From the NCBI RefSeq assembly GCF_946892675.1, contig NZ_CAMPOV010000005.1, positions 49,171 through 113,170 of the forward strand: 64,000 bases of DNA. The letters run 5' to 3'. This document shows positions 1-8,964 of this stretch, in pieces; the stretch's first letter is position 1; the number at the start of each line of letters is the position of its first letter. The position numbers and the translations under genes were made by a program. A model generated the notes under the pieces. It was not told the DNA's origin and made no database searches. It was given only the letters and a program-made list of their open reading frames with translations. This stretch comes from Arthrobacter sp. Marseille-P9274 (GTDB lineage Bacteria > Actinomycetota > Actinomycetes > Actinomycetales > Micrococcaceae).

Positions 1-939
1 GGCCGAGGCCATCCGCAGCACGCCGGAACGCAGCAGGTCCAGCATGCCGTCCTGGATCACCTCGGTGTAGGCCGTCAGGCCGCGGAAGCCGCCGGTCGAG
101 AGCCCGGCCAGCACGGCGTTGGCGACGTTGCCGACGCCGGACTGCAGCGGCAGCAGCTGCTCCGGCATTCGGCCGCGCTTGATCTCATGCTCGAAGAAGT
201 CGAGGATGTGGCCGGCGATCCGCATCGACGCCTCGTCCGGCGGGTTGAAGGGCGAGTTGCGGTCCGGCGCGTTGGTTTCGACGACGGCCACGACCTTCGC
301 GGGGTCCACGCGCAGGTAGGGCTCGCCGATCCGGTCATCCGGATGCTCCAGCATGATCGGCTTGCGGTGCGGCGGCAGCGCGGTGCCGTAGTAGACATCG
401 TGCATGCCTTCGAGGCCGTCGGGCTGCCACTCGTTGACTTCGAGGATGACCTTGTCCGCGTCCCGCAGCCAGGTCATGTTGTTACCCACCGAGGAAGAGG
501 GGATCAGCCGCCCGTCTTCGAGGATGCCGGCGACCTCCACGACGGCCAGGTCGATGTGCCCGAAGAACCCGAACCAGGTGTGCTGGGCGACGTGGCTCAG
601 GTGCATGTCTATGTAGTCGATCTCGCCGGCATTGATCTGGCTGCGCAGGGCCGGATCCGACTGGAACGGCAGGCGCAGCTGCATTCCCTTGGCCTCGGCC
701 AGCACACCGTCGAGCTCGGGGGCCGTGGACGCGCCGGTCAGGACGTTGATGCGGAAGTCTTTGCCGGCGTCGTGCTCCCGCGCCATCAGCTTGGCCAGCG
801 ATCCGGGCACGGCCTTCGGATAGCCGGCCCCGGTGAAGCCGCTCATCGCGACCGTCATTCCCGGCTGGATCAGCGCGGCTGCTTCGTCGGCGGACATGAG
901 GCGCTCGGCCAAACCGGCGCTGCGGATGCGGTGGTGCAT
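1..939 (-). CDS. Acetyl-CoA hydrolase/transferase family protein (5' part)
   Basis: The first 313 codons of a CoA transferase; the 3' end lies beyond the left edge. The protein starts MHHRIRSAGLAERL and soon shows GMTVAMSGFTGAGYPKAVP, typical of the N-terminal half of acetyl-CoA hydrolase / succinyl-CoA:acetate CoA-transferases, which are usually about 500 residues. The family moves CoA between acyl-CoA and a free acid in the cytosol; the exact substrate cannot be told from this part. The ATG at 939 has AAGGA a few bases upstream, which supports the start. It is transcribed away from the next gene and appears to stand alone. Confidence 0.88.
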   Translation of the reverse strand, partial: MHHRIRSAGLAERLMSADEAAALIQPGMTVAMSGFTGAGYPKAVPGSLAKLMAREHDAGKDFRINVLTGASTAPELDGVLAEAKGMQLRLPFQSDPALRSQINAGEIDYIDMHLSHVAQHTWFGFFGHIDLAVVEVAGILEDGRLIPSSSVGNNMTWLRDADKVILEVNEWQPDGLEGMHDVYYGTALPPHRKPIMLEHPDDRIGEPYLRVDPAKVVAVVETNAPDRNSPFNPPDEASMRIAGHILDFFEHEIKRGRMPEQLLPLQSGVGNVANAVLAGLSTGGFRGLTAYTEVIQDGMLDLLRSGVLRMASA

Positions 940-1150
940 TGACGATCCTTCGTTCTCGGGTTCGGCTCAACTCTAGTACGGGCCGCCTCCAGGGACCGGC
1001 CGGAGCCGCTTCAGCGGCGTCATGGCCCCGGCCTTGGGGCGGCCCGCGGCGGTTGCCGGGAGTCCCTTCCACGCCCAGATGGCCGGTGCTACGGTGAGGT
1101 TACGGATCGATAAAGCGCACGGCTTGCGCCGCTGCGGGAAGGAGATCGCA

Positions 1151-1390
1151 ATGGTGGAACGGGGCAGCAACAAGCACGGACCCGCGCTGGATGACCAGAT
1201 GAAGCATGAAGACCAGGGCCTGATCCAGGGCAGCAAACCGGGACACGCCGAGGAATTCCGAGAGACCGAACCCTTCCCCGACGAGACGGACAGTTCCGAG
1301 GTGCTTGAGGCGCTGCGGAACGAGTCAGCCAAGCGCAACGCCGAACAGGGCCGCCGGGACAAAGAAGAAGAGGGCGGTGTGACCCGCTGA
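1151..1390 (+). CDS. Small hydrophilic hypothetical protein
   Basis: A 79-residue, strongly charged protein (MVERGSNKHGPALDD...) with no membrane segment and a Glu/Arg/Lys-rich C-terminus. The start is set by a good ribosome binding site, GGAAGGAGAT, just before the ATG at 1151; longer in-frame starts upstream lack one. Its stop codon overlaps the ATG of the next gene (TGATG), so it is probably co-translated with the eRF1-like protein. I do not recognise a family; it looks like a small, partly disordered actinobacterial protein. Confidence 0.7.
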   Translation: MVERGSNKHGPALDDQMKHEDQGLIQGSKPGHAEEFRETEPFPDETDSSEVLEALRNESAKRNAEQGRRDKEEEGGVTR

Positions 1391-2526
1391 TGGCTGAGCA
1401 GCTCAATTCGTACGCGGACCTCTACCGGAAGACCGGCCCATGGACCACGGTCTACGTGGACGCGAGCACCGGAACCGTGGACACCCTCCGGGCCGGCGAC
1501 GTGCTGCCGGACCGGGTACGTGACGTGCTCTCGAGCCAGGGCATTTCGAAGCCGGACCTGCGCGCGGTCGAGGAAGCCATCGCTCCGGCCACCGGCATGC
1601 CGGCGCCGGTCACCCGCTACGTGCTGGTCCGGGATGGCAACGTCGAGGTGAACGAGGTCCTGCCCGGGCCCATGACGGGGCCGGAGAAGATCTCGGTTGA
1701 CACCGTGCCGGACCTGCTGCCGCTGATCAAGCAGCGCGGCGATGACTTTCCCTACGTGGTGGCGGAGGTAGGACGCGACGGCGGTGAGATCCGCCTGCAG
1801 TACGCCCGCCGCGGCGGCGTGGCCGAAGAGCACGCGGTCGAGGGGGACCGGGAAAACCTCAAGAAGGTGCCCACCGGAGGCATGGAGCAGGGCCGCCGGC
1901 AGCACCGGACCGAAGAGATCTGGCGCAAGAACGCGGACGAGATTGCCGCTGCCATCGATAAGGTGGTCCGCTCCTGCGGCGCCCGACTGCTGATCGTGGC
2001 CGGCGACATCAGGGCGCGGGAACTGGTGGTGGACCAGCTCTCGGAGGCCAGCCGCGCAATCGAGGCGACGGTGGAGTCCCACACCAGGACGGGCGGGGCG
2101 GACCCGAAGGCGTTCCAGCAGGAAGTCTCGCGGCTCGTCGCGGAGGTCTGGGCGCGGCAGCAGCAGGAGATCCTGGACAAGCTCGCCGTGCAGAAGGGCC
2201 AGAGCCATCCCGTCTCGGCGAACGGCTACGGCAACGTGGTCTCCGCGCTGCAGCAGGCGCAGGTGGACCGGCTCATCCTGGAGGATTCCTCGCTGACCGG
2301 ACACGAGGCGTTCGTGCTGGACCAGGAACCGTGGATCGCGACGCAGAAGAGCGATGCGCTCGGCGGACGGGTGCTCGGCAGCATGGCCGCACCGGCGGCG
2401 CTGGTCCGGGCGGCCGCGCTGACGGACGCCAAGGTTTCGCTGGTGCCGCCCGGCGTCCTGGACCCGGGAACCAAGGTGGCGGCGCTGCTGCGCTGGCCGA
2501 CCGGGCCGGACGTGCCGCACTCCTGA
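1390..2526 (+). CDS. Bacterial archaeo-eukaryotic release factor-like protein (baeRF family 2, Rv2629-like)
   Basis: A 378-residue protein of the eRF1-like group found in actinobacteria, for which mycobacterial Rv2629 is the familiar member. The N-terminus has YRKTGPWTTVYVDAS, the usual opening of this family. Around residues 163-170 is GGMEQGRR followed by QHRTEE, in the place of the GGQ loop of true eRF1 but without the exact tripeptide. By analogy with Vms1/eRF1 relatives it may act on stalled ribosomes or peptidyl-tRNA; this is inference. It overlaps the upstream small gene by one base and ends before a strong terminator hairpin. Confidence 0.8.
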   Translation: MAEQLNSYADLYRKTGPWTTVYVDASTGTVDTLRAGDVLPDRVRDVLSSQGISKPDLRAVEEAIAPATGMPAPVTRYVLVRDGNVEVNEVLPGPMTGPEKISVDTVPDLLPLIKQRGDDFPYVVAEVGRDGGEIRLQYARRGGVAEEHAVEGDRENLKKVPTGGMEQGRRQHRTEEIWRKNADEIAAAIDKVVRSCGARLLIVAGDIRARELVVDQLSEASRAIEATVESHTRTGGADPKAFQQEVSRLVAEVWARQQQEILDKLAVQKGQSHPVSANGYGNVVSALQQAQVDRLILEDSSLTGHEAFVLDQEPWIATQKSDALGGRVLGSMAAPAALVRAAALTDAKVSLVPPGVLDPGTKVAALLRWPTGPDVPHS

Positions 2527-2554
2527 CTTAAACGCCCAACGCGCATCCAACGCA

Positions 2555-2591
2555 GAACGACTCCGGCGGGATGATCCCGCCGGAGCCGTTC
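2555..2591. terminator. Bidirectional terminator hairpin
   Basis: An 11-bp perfect stem (CTCCGGCGGGA, loop TGA, TCCCGCCGGAG) at 2561-2585 is extended by GAACG/CGTTC after one mismatch. It sits between two convergent genes. No long T-run follows, as is common in high-GC actinobacteria. Confidence 0.65.
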
Positions 2592-2647
2592 CTCGCGTCG
2601 GGCCGGTGCTTCGGACCTCGCGCCGGGCCCTGATGGCTGCCCTTGCG

Positions 2648-4531
2648 TCAGCCGAGCACGTTGAAACCGCCCAGCGCCTGGGCGATCGGCACCGCGGAGG
2701 CGGCGGCCCACGCCTGCGGCCTGCAGGCCGTCGGATAGGGAACCGGCGGCCACATCCGGGACGAGTCGTGTCCCGAGAACAGCTCGGGCAGCCGCCAGCC
2801 GAACCCCTCGGCGGCGTCCAGCAGTCCGCGTGCAAGCTTGGCCGCCTGCTCATCGAACCCGTCCCGCATCATGCCCATCAGGATCCACGCCGTGTCGTGG
2901 GCCCAGACCGAGCCGGCATGGTGCCGCGTGGGCCAGTACCCGCCGTTGGTGTCCGAGATGGTCCGCACCCCGTAGCCCGTGAACATGCTGCGGTCCATCA
3001 GGCGTTCGACCACGAGGGCCTTCTCCTCCGGGTGCAGCAGCCCAGTGCCGAGCAGGTGCCCCATGCTGGAGGCGAGGGCATCCACCGGGCGCTTGTCGCG
3101 GTCCAGCGCGGCGGCGGGATAGGCGCCCGCCTCGTCTTCGCACCAGAACTTCTCGCGGAAGCGCCGGGCCAGGTCGGCTGCGAACGCGCGCCATTCGCCG
3201 GATCCCGGCAGGCCGAAATGGTCCAGCATCTCCGCGCCGACGGTGGCGGCCTCATGGGCGTAGGCCTGGACTTCCGCGAGGGCGATCGGCCCCTGCGCCA
3301 CCCGCCCGTCATGGAAACGGATGGCATCAGGCGAATTCTTCCAACCCTGCCAGCCGCCCCCGGAACCCTCGCCGGGCGACTCGAGGAAACCGTCGCCGTC
3401 GGAATCGCCGTACTCCTGCAGCCAGGACAGGGCCGCCTGCAGGTTCGGCAGCAGCTGCTGGACCTGCGCATCGGACATGCCGCTGTGCCAGGCGTCGTGC
3501 AGCAGGATGATCCACAGGCAGGTGGTGTCGATGGATTCGTAACTGACCGCCGGCACCTGCCGGATCCGCCCGTCGTCGTCCGTCTCGTAGCTCACCCGCC
3601 GGACCTCGTGCAGGATCTTTCCCGGCTGCTCGCCCGAATCCCCCGAGCTGTGCGTGCCCTGCCGGGCGGCCAGCGCGCGGAGCGTGCCGGCCGCGAGCTG
3701 CGGGTCGATCAGCAGCAGCATCCGGGCCGCGACCAAGGCATCCCGGCCGGACAGCGTCATGGCCCAGGGCGCGCCGGCGGCCAGGAACGAGTTCTGCTGG
3801 TACGTCCGGTCCGCGATGCGCAGGCCGTTCAGGTCGCTGATGGACCGGGACATCAGCCGGATCAGGCGGGGGTCACCGCTGACAGAAGGGGTGCGCAGCG
3901 GCTGGCCGTCGGCCGCCACCACCGGGAAACCCTCATTGCGCAGGTCCAGCGACCAGTCAACGACGACGGCGTCCGCCGGCGGCAGATCGAATTCCCAGGC
4001 CAGCAGGACCTGGCTGCCGTTGAACTCGACCTCGGCTCCCTCGGCCGATAGGCGGGCGCCGGTGCCCTCGCCGCGCCACTGCCATTCGCTGGAGCCGGGT
4101 GCCAGGGACCCGGCTGCCGTCGAGGCGCCGGCCTTGACCTGCTCCAGCGGCGTCGAGTCCGCGACCAGTTCCACTTGCACGCTGAGGCGCACCGGGTCTG
4201 TCCGGATGGATTTGAAGGTTAGCGACTCTGCCAGCCGGCCGGGCACCGCGGTCCGCATCCTGGTCACCGAGACCAGCGGGTCCGCCGACTGCGCCGGCAT
4301 CCGGATGACGTAGACGAATTCGTTCTCGCCCGAGGTGTATTCCTGCGTCGAAAGCCACTCCGGCTCGGCGCCGTTGACGCGCAGGACGGCACGGGCCAGG
4401 ACACGGTCGTCGCCGCAGTAGGCACCCTGCGCGCCCTCGCCCCGGATCTGTCCGTGGTGGTCGCTCCATGCCTGGATGGGCGCGGCGACTACACCGGTCA
4501 GGTCGTGCAGGTAGGGCTGCCGGAAGGTCAT
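2648..4531 (-). CDS. Glycogen-debranching-type enzyme (amylo-alpha-1,6-glucosidase family)
   Basis: A 627-residue cytosolic glycosidase. The N-terminal 200 residues resemble the GDE_N_bis domain (tandem beta sheets opening YLHDLTGVVAAPIQAWSDHHG), and the rest is an (alpha/alpha)6 barrel like the GDE_C domain. The end of the barrel has GYGVRTIS and HHAGSVWAHDTAW, close to the GYxVRTLS and YHxGSVWPHD motifs of the family. Likely role: hydrolysis of branched or short alpha-glucans. The ATG at 4531 has GAAGGAG upstream; longer in-frame starts do not. It is divergent from a LacI regulator, with an operator-like palindrome between them, so sugar-controlled repression is likely. Confidence 0.87.
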   Translation of the reverse strand: MTFRQPYLHDLTGVVAAPIQAWSDHHGQIRGEGAQGAYCGDDRVLARAVLRVNGAEPEWLSTQEYTSGENEFVYVIRMPAQSADPLVSVTRMRTAVPGRLAESLTFKSIRTDPVRLSVQVELVADSTPLEQVKAGASTAAGSLAPGSSEWQWRGEGTGARLSAEGAEVEFNGSQVLLAWEFDLPPADAVVVDWSLDLRNEGFPVVAADGQPLRTPSVSGDPRLIRLMSRSISDLNGLRIADRTYQQNSFLAAGAPWAMTLSGRDALVAARMLLLIDPQLAAGTLRALAARQGTHSSGDSGEQPGKILHEVRRVSYETDDDGRIRQVPAVSYESIDTTCLWIILLHDAWHSGMSDAQVQQLLPNLQAALSWLQEYGDSDGDGFLESPGEGSGGGWQGWKNSPDAIRFHDGRVAQGPIALAEVQAYAHEAATVGAEMLDHFGLPGSGEWRAFAADLARRFREKFWCEDEAGAYPAAALDRDKRPVDALASSMGHLLGTGLLHPEEKALVVERLMDRSMFTGYGVRTISDTNGGYWPTRHHAGSVWAHDTAWILMGMMRDGFDEQAAKLARGLLDAAEGFGWRLPELFSGHDSSRMWPPVPYPTACRPQAWAAASAVPIAQALGGFNVLG

Positions 4532-4565
4532 TGATGCTCCTTCAGGATGCCATTGACACCCGATT

Positions 4566-4575
4566 TGAACGTTCA
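4566..4575. promoter_or_regulatory. Putative LacI-family operator
   Basis: The perfect palindrome TGAACGTTCA with a central CG, the hallmark of LacI-family operators, lies 35 bp upstream of the debranching enzyme start and 102 bp upstream of the divergent LacI gene. A second AT-rich palindrome, TTTAAA, is just beside it. Confidence 0.55.
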
Positions 4576-4677
4576 TACTGTGGTGTTTAAATCTTGGCAG
4601 AAACCCTCTTTCACGCAACCCCTGCCTGAAGGGCCAGCGCCTCGCGCGGGGAGCGGAGGCAGGAAAGGCATCGGCGA

Positions 4678-5718
4678 ATGGTGCGGAAAAAGCCCACTCT
4701 CGTGAGCCTGGCGGAGGCCGTCGGGGTTTCTCGACAAACCGTCTCCAATGTTCTCAATAATCCCGAACGGGTCAAAGCGGAGACCCGGGACCGCGTGTTG
4801 CGCGCGATCGAAGAGAGCGGCTACCGGCCCAGCGCCGCGGCCCGGCAGTTGCGCACCCGCCGGTCGATGGACCTGGGCATGCGATTGCGCCCGGCTGCCG
4901 GCGGGATCAGCGGCTCGGTCCCGGACCGCCTGCTGCACGCGCTGACGGAGGCGGCCCAGGATTCGGGTTACCGGCTCACTCTCTACAGCGCAGACGACGA
5001 CGGCGAAGAGATTGCGCGGATCGAGGACCTGCTGCACGCGGCCGACCTCGACGGCTTTGTCCTGACCGCCGCGCATGCCGGGGATCCCAGGGTGGAGTGG
5101 CTGCAGGAGCATGGCGTGCCGTTCGCCTGCTTTGGCCGCCCGGGCGGGGGGCCGGACCCCTTCGCGGTGCCCTATCCCTGGGTCGACGTCGACGGGGCGG
5201 CGGGCACGGCGGCGGCCACCCGGTTCCTGCGGGACCGCGGATACGCCGCCGTGGGGTTTGTAGGCTGGACGGCCGAGACGGGCCCCGGCGGGGAGCGGCG
5301 CGACGGCTGGCTGCGGGCCATGTCCGGGGGCCTGTCCGCCGGGAAGCTGGCAGAGCTGCAGGCGGCGGCAGAGGACACGGTCGAGGGCGGCGCCGATGCG
5401 GCGCGCCTGCTGCTGGAGCGAGGCGCCGAAGCCCTGGTCTGCGCGAGCGATTCGCTCGCGCTGGGGGCGTTCGCCTACCTGCGCAGCGCCGTGCCGGGGC
5501 GGACACCCGCCGTCGTCGGCTTTGACGACACTCCGGTCGCGGAAGCGGTCGGCCTCAGCAGCCTCTCGCCGCCGATCGCCCGGGCGGCCCGGCAGATCAT
5601 CGACGTGCTGTCCCACCGCTTGGCCGGCCGGCCGGAGGGCCAGGGGCCGGAGCAGCATCTGCTGCTGGAACCCTCGCTGGTGGTGCGGACACCCCGCGAT
5701 CTGGGCCGGCCCTCCTAG
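4678..5718 (+). CDS. LacI-family transcriptional regulator
   Basis: A 346-residue repressor-type regulator. Residues 6-55 form the classical LacI DNA-binding domain (PTLVSLAEAVGVSRQTVSNVLNN, hinge helix near SGYRPSAAARQLR). The remainder is the periplasmic-binding-like sensor domain, with the effector-pocket segments ASDSLALGAF and VVGFDDTPVAE. It probably controls the divergent debranching enzyme in response to a glucan-derived sugar. An AGGAAAGG stretch precedes the ATG at a rather long spacing. Its stop overlaps the 3' end of the convergent small gene by four bases. Confidence 0.93.
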   Translation: MVRKKPTLVSLAEAVGVSRQTVSNVLNNPERVKAETRDRVLRAIEESGYRPSAAARQLRTRRSMDLGMRLRPAAGGISGSVPDRLLHALTEAAQDSGYRLTLYSADDDGEEIARIEDLLHAADLDGFVLTAAHAGDPRVEWLQEHGVPFACFGRPGGGPDPFAVPYPWVDVDGAAGTAAATRFLRDRGYAAVGFVGWTAETGPGGERRDGWLRAMSGGLSAGKLAELQAAAEDTVEGGADAARLLLERGAEALVCASDSLALGAFAYLRSAVPGRTPAVVGFDDTPVAEAVGLSSLSPPIARAARQIIDVLSHRLAGRPEGQGPEQHLLLEPSLVVRTPRDLGRPS

Positions 5719-5966
5719 ATATCGAAGCCGTCCCGCTCCGGTGCCTGGTCGCCCTCCGGAGTCCAGGTCAGCGTGATCTCCACCCCGCCGCGGATCGCCC
5801 CGATCACCAGCTTCAGGTCCTCGCCGTACAGATCTTCGTGGCTCACGTCCCCGCCGTCTTCGCGCCGCTGCTCGATGAGTTCCGTCAGGGCCGCCGCCAT
5901 GGCCCGGCCCCAATCCTGCGGGTGGCGGCTGCTGGCTTCCGCCGAAGCGGTATATTTCCTGATCAT
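5715..5966 (-). CDS. Small hypothetical protein, 83 aa
   Basis: An acidic soluble protein (MIRKYTASAEASSRH...) with a pattern of a helix followed by beta strands (KLVIGAIRGGVEITLTWTPEG). No membrane segment and no family that I recognise. It converges with the LacI gene, overlapping by four bases at the 3' ends. Codon use matches the neighbours, which supports it being real. Function unknown. Confidence 0.65.
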   Translation of the reverse strand: MIRKYTASAEASSRHPQDWGRAMAAALTELIEQRREDGGDVSHEDLYGEDLKLVIGAIRGGVEITLTWTPEGDQAPERDGFDI

Positions 5967-6175
5967 CGGTGGGTCCCGTCCTCGCCGGCAAGGGGCATTC
6001 CGCCCCGGGCCGCGGTGGAATGATTGCGCGTCCGAATCTGCCCGCGATCCTGTGATGCAGATCTCACTAGGTTAGGATGGGGGATGCATCTTTGCCAATG
6101 ACCGGGGCGGTTTACCCTGAACATGGCGATCGGGGAACGAGCCGTGCGAAGACCGTCCGAAGACAAGGAGACGCG

Positions 6176-6832
6176 ATGGGAGACGATTTTCCCGCGAGCC
6201 GCGGCCCCGACGTTGCGGAGGCGCTGCGCCGGCAGATCTTTGCCGGGGCCCTCCCTCCGGGATCCCCGCTTGACGAGGCCCGGCTGTCGGAGGAGCTTCA
6301 TGTGGCCGCCGGGCTTGTGCCCCAGGCGCTGGCGCAGCTGACCGACGAGGGGCTGGTGGAAACACTGCCGGACCAGACCCGGCAGATCGCCGTCGTCAAT
6401 GAATTGCATGCCATCCAGCTGCTCGATGTCCTCGAAGTGGTGCTCGTGGCCGTCTTCGAACGCGCCGCCCCGAGGATCGGCAGCAGCGGCATTGCCGCCA
6501 TGGAGGCGCGCGCCCGGCAGCTGGAGGACGCGCTCAACAGCGGGGATATGCCGGGGTCCCGGGAGATCCTGCTGGACCTGATCCGCATCATCATCGACGC
6601 CGCCGACCATGATGAGCTGCGCGCGGTGAATGAGCATGTCCTGAAGCGTTCGCTGGGACGGCTCTATCTGTACCGGCGCTCGGAGTTCTACTTCCTCTGG
6701 ATCGACGGCTGGAAGGAATCGGTGGCGCTGCTGAAAGCGGATGAGCCGGACGCAGCGGTGCAGCGGCTGCGGCGCATGTTTTGGGTCCTTACCGAGGAGC
6801 TGCGCGGCAGCGGCTCGCCCGCGGAAGCCTAA
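6176..6832 (+). CDS. GntR-family transcriptional regulator (FCD type)
   Basis: A 218-residue regulator. The first 65 residues form a winged helix-turn-helix (VAEALRRQIFAGALPPGSPLDEARLSEELHV). The remaining all-helical part fits the FCD effector domain seen in FadR-like regulators of organic-acid or amino-acid use. The ATG at 6176 follows AAGGAG by five bases; the in-frame start about 100 bases upstream has no such signal. A hexamer TAGGAT at 6073-6078 may be the -10 box. The neighbouring MFS gene converges with it, so the target cannot be read from context. Confidence 0.85.
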   Translation: MGDDFPASRGPDVAEALRRQIFAGALPPGSPLDEARLSEELHVAAGLVPQALAQLTDEGLVETLPDQTRQIAVVNELHAIQLLDVLEVVLVAVFERAAPRIGSSGIAAMEARARQLEDALNSGDMPGSREILLDLIRIIIDAADHDELRAVNEHVLKRSLGRLYLYRRSEFYFLWIDGWKESVALLKADEPDAAVQRLRRMFWVLTEELRGSGSPAEA

Positions 6833-6866
6833 CCGGACTCAGGCAGCAGGTTCTCAGGCAACAGGT

Positions 6867-8852
6867 TCAGAGGAGGGTTTCCCGGGCGGCGCCGACCACG
6901 TCGAAGTTGGCCACCGTCGATTCCGCCCTGAGCACGAGGGTACGGGACTGCGTGCGCTGCGTGTCGGGTTCCACCACCGTCATCACGTACCGGCCCACGG
7001 GCGGCAGCCGCAGTTCGTACCTGCCCGCGTCATCGGTCCGGGTCGAGGCGATGTACTCCCCGGAATGCGCGCTCAGCGCGACCAGGGCTCCCGGCAGGGC
7101 CGCGCCGCCGCGCAGCACCCAGCCGGTGACGGTGAGCCGCTGGGTCAGCCTGATCCGTTCGTCGCGTTCCGTTCCCGTGAAGCGGACGACTTTCGACGTC
7201 GGCGCCCAGCCGTCGGCATTGGCCACCACCAGGTACTCCCCGGGGCCGGGGAGCGCGAGGGAGAATTCGCCGTCGTTGTTGGCCCGGCTCCAGTCCACGG
7301 GCTCGCCGGACGTCTTCATGACGGTGACCACCGCGTGGGCGATCGGCTGGCCGTCGGGGCGCTGCACCGTCCCGCCGACCACCGTCTCGGCGCTCTCGCC
7401 CGCCTGGGTAACCGCCGCCGCCCTTTCCGCGGGTGCGCCTTCCGGCACAGGTTCCGGAAGGACACGCGGGACGAACCCGACCACCGCGCAGGACGCGAGG
7501 GAAGCCAGCGCCGCCAGCCAGAACACGTCCTGGAACGCGGCCATGGAGGGGTAAACCGTGCCGCCGACGCTCACCGTCACGCCCGCCAGGATGGCGGCGA
7601 CGGCGGCGCTGGAGGACGAGGTTCCGATGGCCCGCAGCAACGCGTTGAGGCCGTTCGCGGAGGCCGTCTCCGTGATCGGGACGTTGGCCATGATCAGGCT
7701 TGGCATCGCGGCATAGGCCACGGCCGAACCTATGCTCACGATCGTCGAACCAATGATGACCGCGGCGATGGAATCGCTGAAGAACACACGGCCGATATAG
7801 GCGGCGGCCATGATGGCCGAACCTGTGATCAGGGTGGCCTTTCCGCCGTAGCGGTTGATCAGGGCGCCTGAGACCGGAGAGAAGACCACCATGGCGAGCC
7901 CGGACGGAATCATGGCCAGCCCCGCGGCCACGGGATCCAGCCCGAAGCCGTGCCCGGAGGCGACCGGCAGCTGGAGCTGCTGGGTGCTCAACAGCATGTT
8001 GGCGAAGAGCGCGAAGCCGACCATGATGGAGCCGATGTTGGTCAGCAGCACCGGCCGCCGCGCGGAGGTACGCAGGTCGACCAGCGGCTGGCTGACTTTC
8101 AACGAGTACGGAATCCAGAGCGCCAGCCCCACGGCGGTGACGACGAAGAGCAGGATGGTCCGCTCGCTGCCCCAGCCCCAGCTGCCGCCTTTTGAGATGG
8201 CCAGCAGCAGCGCTGTCAGGATCACCGAGAGCATCACGGCTCCGAGGAAGTCGAAGCGGCCGCGCGTCATGACATCGGATTCGGAGACGACGGCGAACAC
8301 CGCCACCAGGATCGCCGCGCCGACGGCGGCGGACAGCCAGAAGACGGATTCCCACCCGGCCTGCTGGTACAGGATCCCGCCCAACGGCAGTCCGAGCGCG
8401 CCGCCGATGCCCAGGGTCGCGCTCATCAGCGCGATGGCCGAGCTGACCTTTTCGCGCGGGAGCTCGTCGCGCATGATGCTGATGCCGACCGGGATCAGTG
8501 CGGAGGAAAAGCCCTGCAGGGAGCGGCCGGCCACGATGGTGGCAAAGTCCGAGCCGAGGGCGGCAACGATGGAGCCGGCCGTCATCAGCACGATGCAGAC
8601 GAGCATCATGAGCCGCTTGCCGAACATGTCCGCCAGACGCGCCACGATGGGGGTGGCGACGGCGGAGGTCAAAAGCGTTGCCGTGACCAGCCAGGAAGCG
8701 TCGTCGGCGGAGACGCCGAGCAGTTGCTGGAACGCCGGCAGAAGCGGAACCACCATGGTCTGCTGCAGCGACACCGTCGTGCCGGCTAGGCACAGGACGG
8801 TGATGACGGCCCAGATAGGCATGCGCTTGCGCGCGGCGGCAGACTCAGGCAT
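6867..8852 (-). CDS. MFS (DHA2-type) transporter fused to two carboxypeptidase-regulatory-like domains
   Basis: A 661-residue protein. Residues 1-475 form a drug:H+ antiporter of the 14-helix type (MPIWAVITVLCLAGTTVSLQ, the A-loop ADMFGKR, and ITETASANGLNALLRAIGTSS near helix 11). Residues 489-572 and 573-655 are two beta-sandwich repeats of the CarboxypepD_reg type (VVGGTVQRPDGQPIAHAVVT; LTVTGWVLRGGAALPGALVA), an unusual addition to an exporter. The start ATG is six bases after TACTCT, so the mRNA may be leaderless. Likely an inner-membrane multidrug or metabolite exporter; the tail may bind a ligand or the cell wall. Confidence 0.9.
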   Translation of the reverse strand: MPESAAARKRMPIWAVITVLCLAGTTVSLQQTMVVPLLPAFQQLLGVSADDASWLVTATLLTSAVATPIVARLADMFGKRLMMLVCIVLMTAGSIVAALGSDFATIVAGRSLQGFSSALIPVGISIMRDELPREKVSSAIALMSATLGIGGALGLPLGGILYQQAGWESVFWLSAAVGAAILVAVFAVVSESDVMTRGRFDFLGAVMLSVILTALLLAISKGGSWGWGSERTILLFVVTAVGLALWIPYSLKVSQPLVDLRTSARRPVLLTNIGSIMVGFALFANMLLSTQQLQLPVASGHGFGLDPVAAGLAMIPSGLAMVVFSPVSGALINRYGGKATLITGSAIMAAAYIGRVFFSDSIAAVIIGSTIVSIGSAVAYAAMPSLIMANVPITETASANGLNALLRAIGTSSSSAAVAAILAGVTVSVGGTVYPSMAAFQDVFWLAALASLASCAVVGFVPRVLPEPVPEGAPAERAAAVTQAGESAETVVGGTVQRPDGQPIAHAVVTVMKTSGEPVDWSRANNDGEFSLALPGPGEYLVVANADGWAPTSKVVRFTGTERDERIRLTQRLTVTGWVLRGGAALPGALVALSAHSGEYIASTRTDDAGRYELRLPPVGRYVMTVVEPDTQRTQSRTLVLRAESTVANFDVVGAARETLL

Positions 8853-8964
8853 GCCACCAGAGTAGCGGCCGGCGGTGTCCGGACGGGGGCCGGAGCAGCC
8901 GTTCGAGGGAGAGCAAAATGTCGGATCCGGCGCCTAGGCTGAGGGTAGACGCAAGGAGGTCTGC

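Noticed and set aside
6066..6080. TAGGTTAGGAT considered as an iron box before the GntR gene
   Set aside because: Only one half of the box is present, and TAGGAT is better explained as a -10 hexamer.
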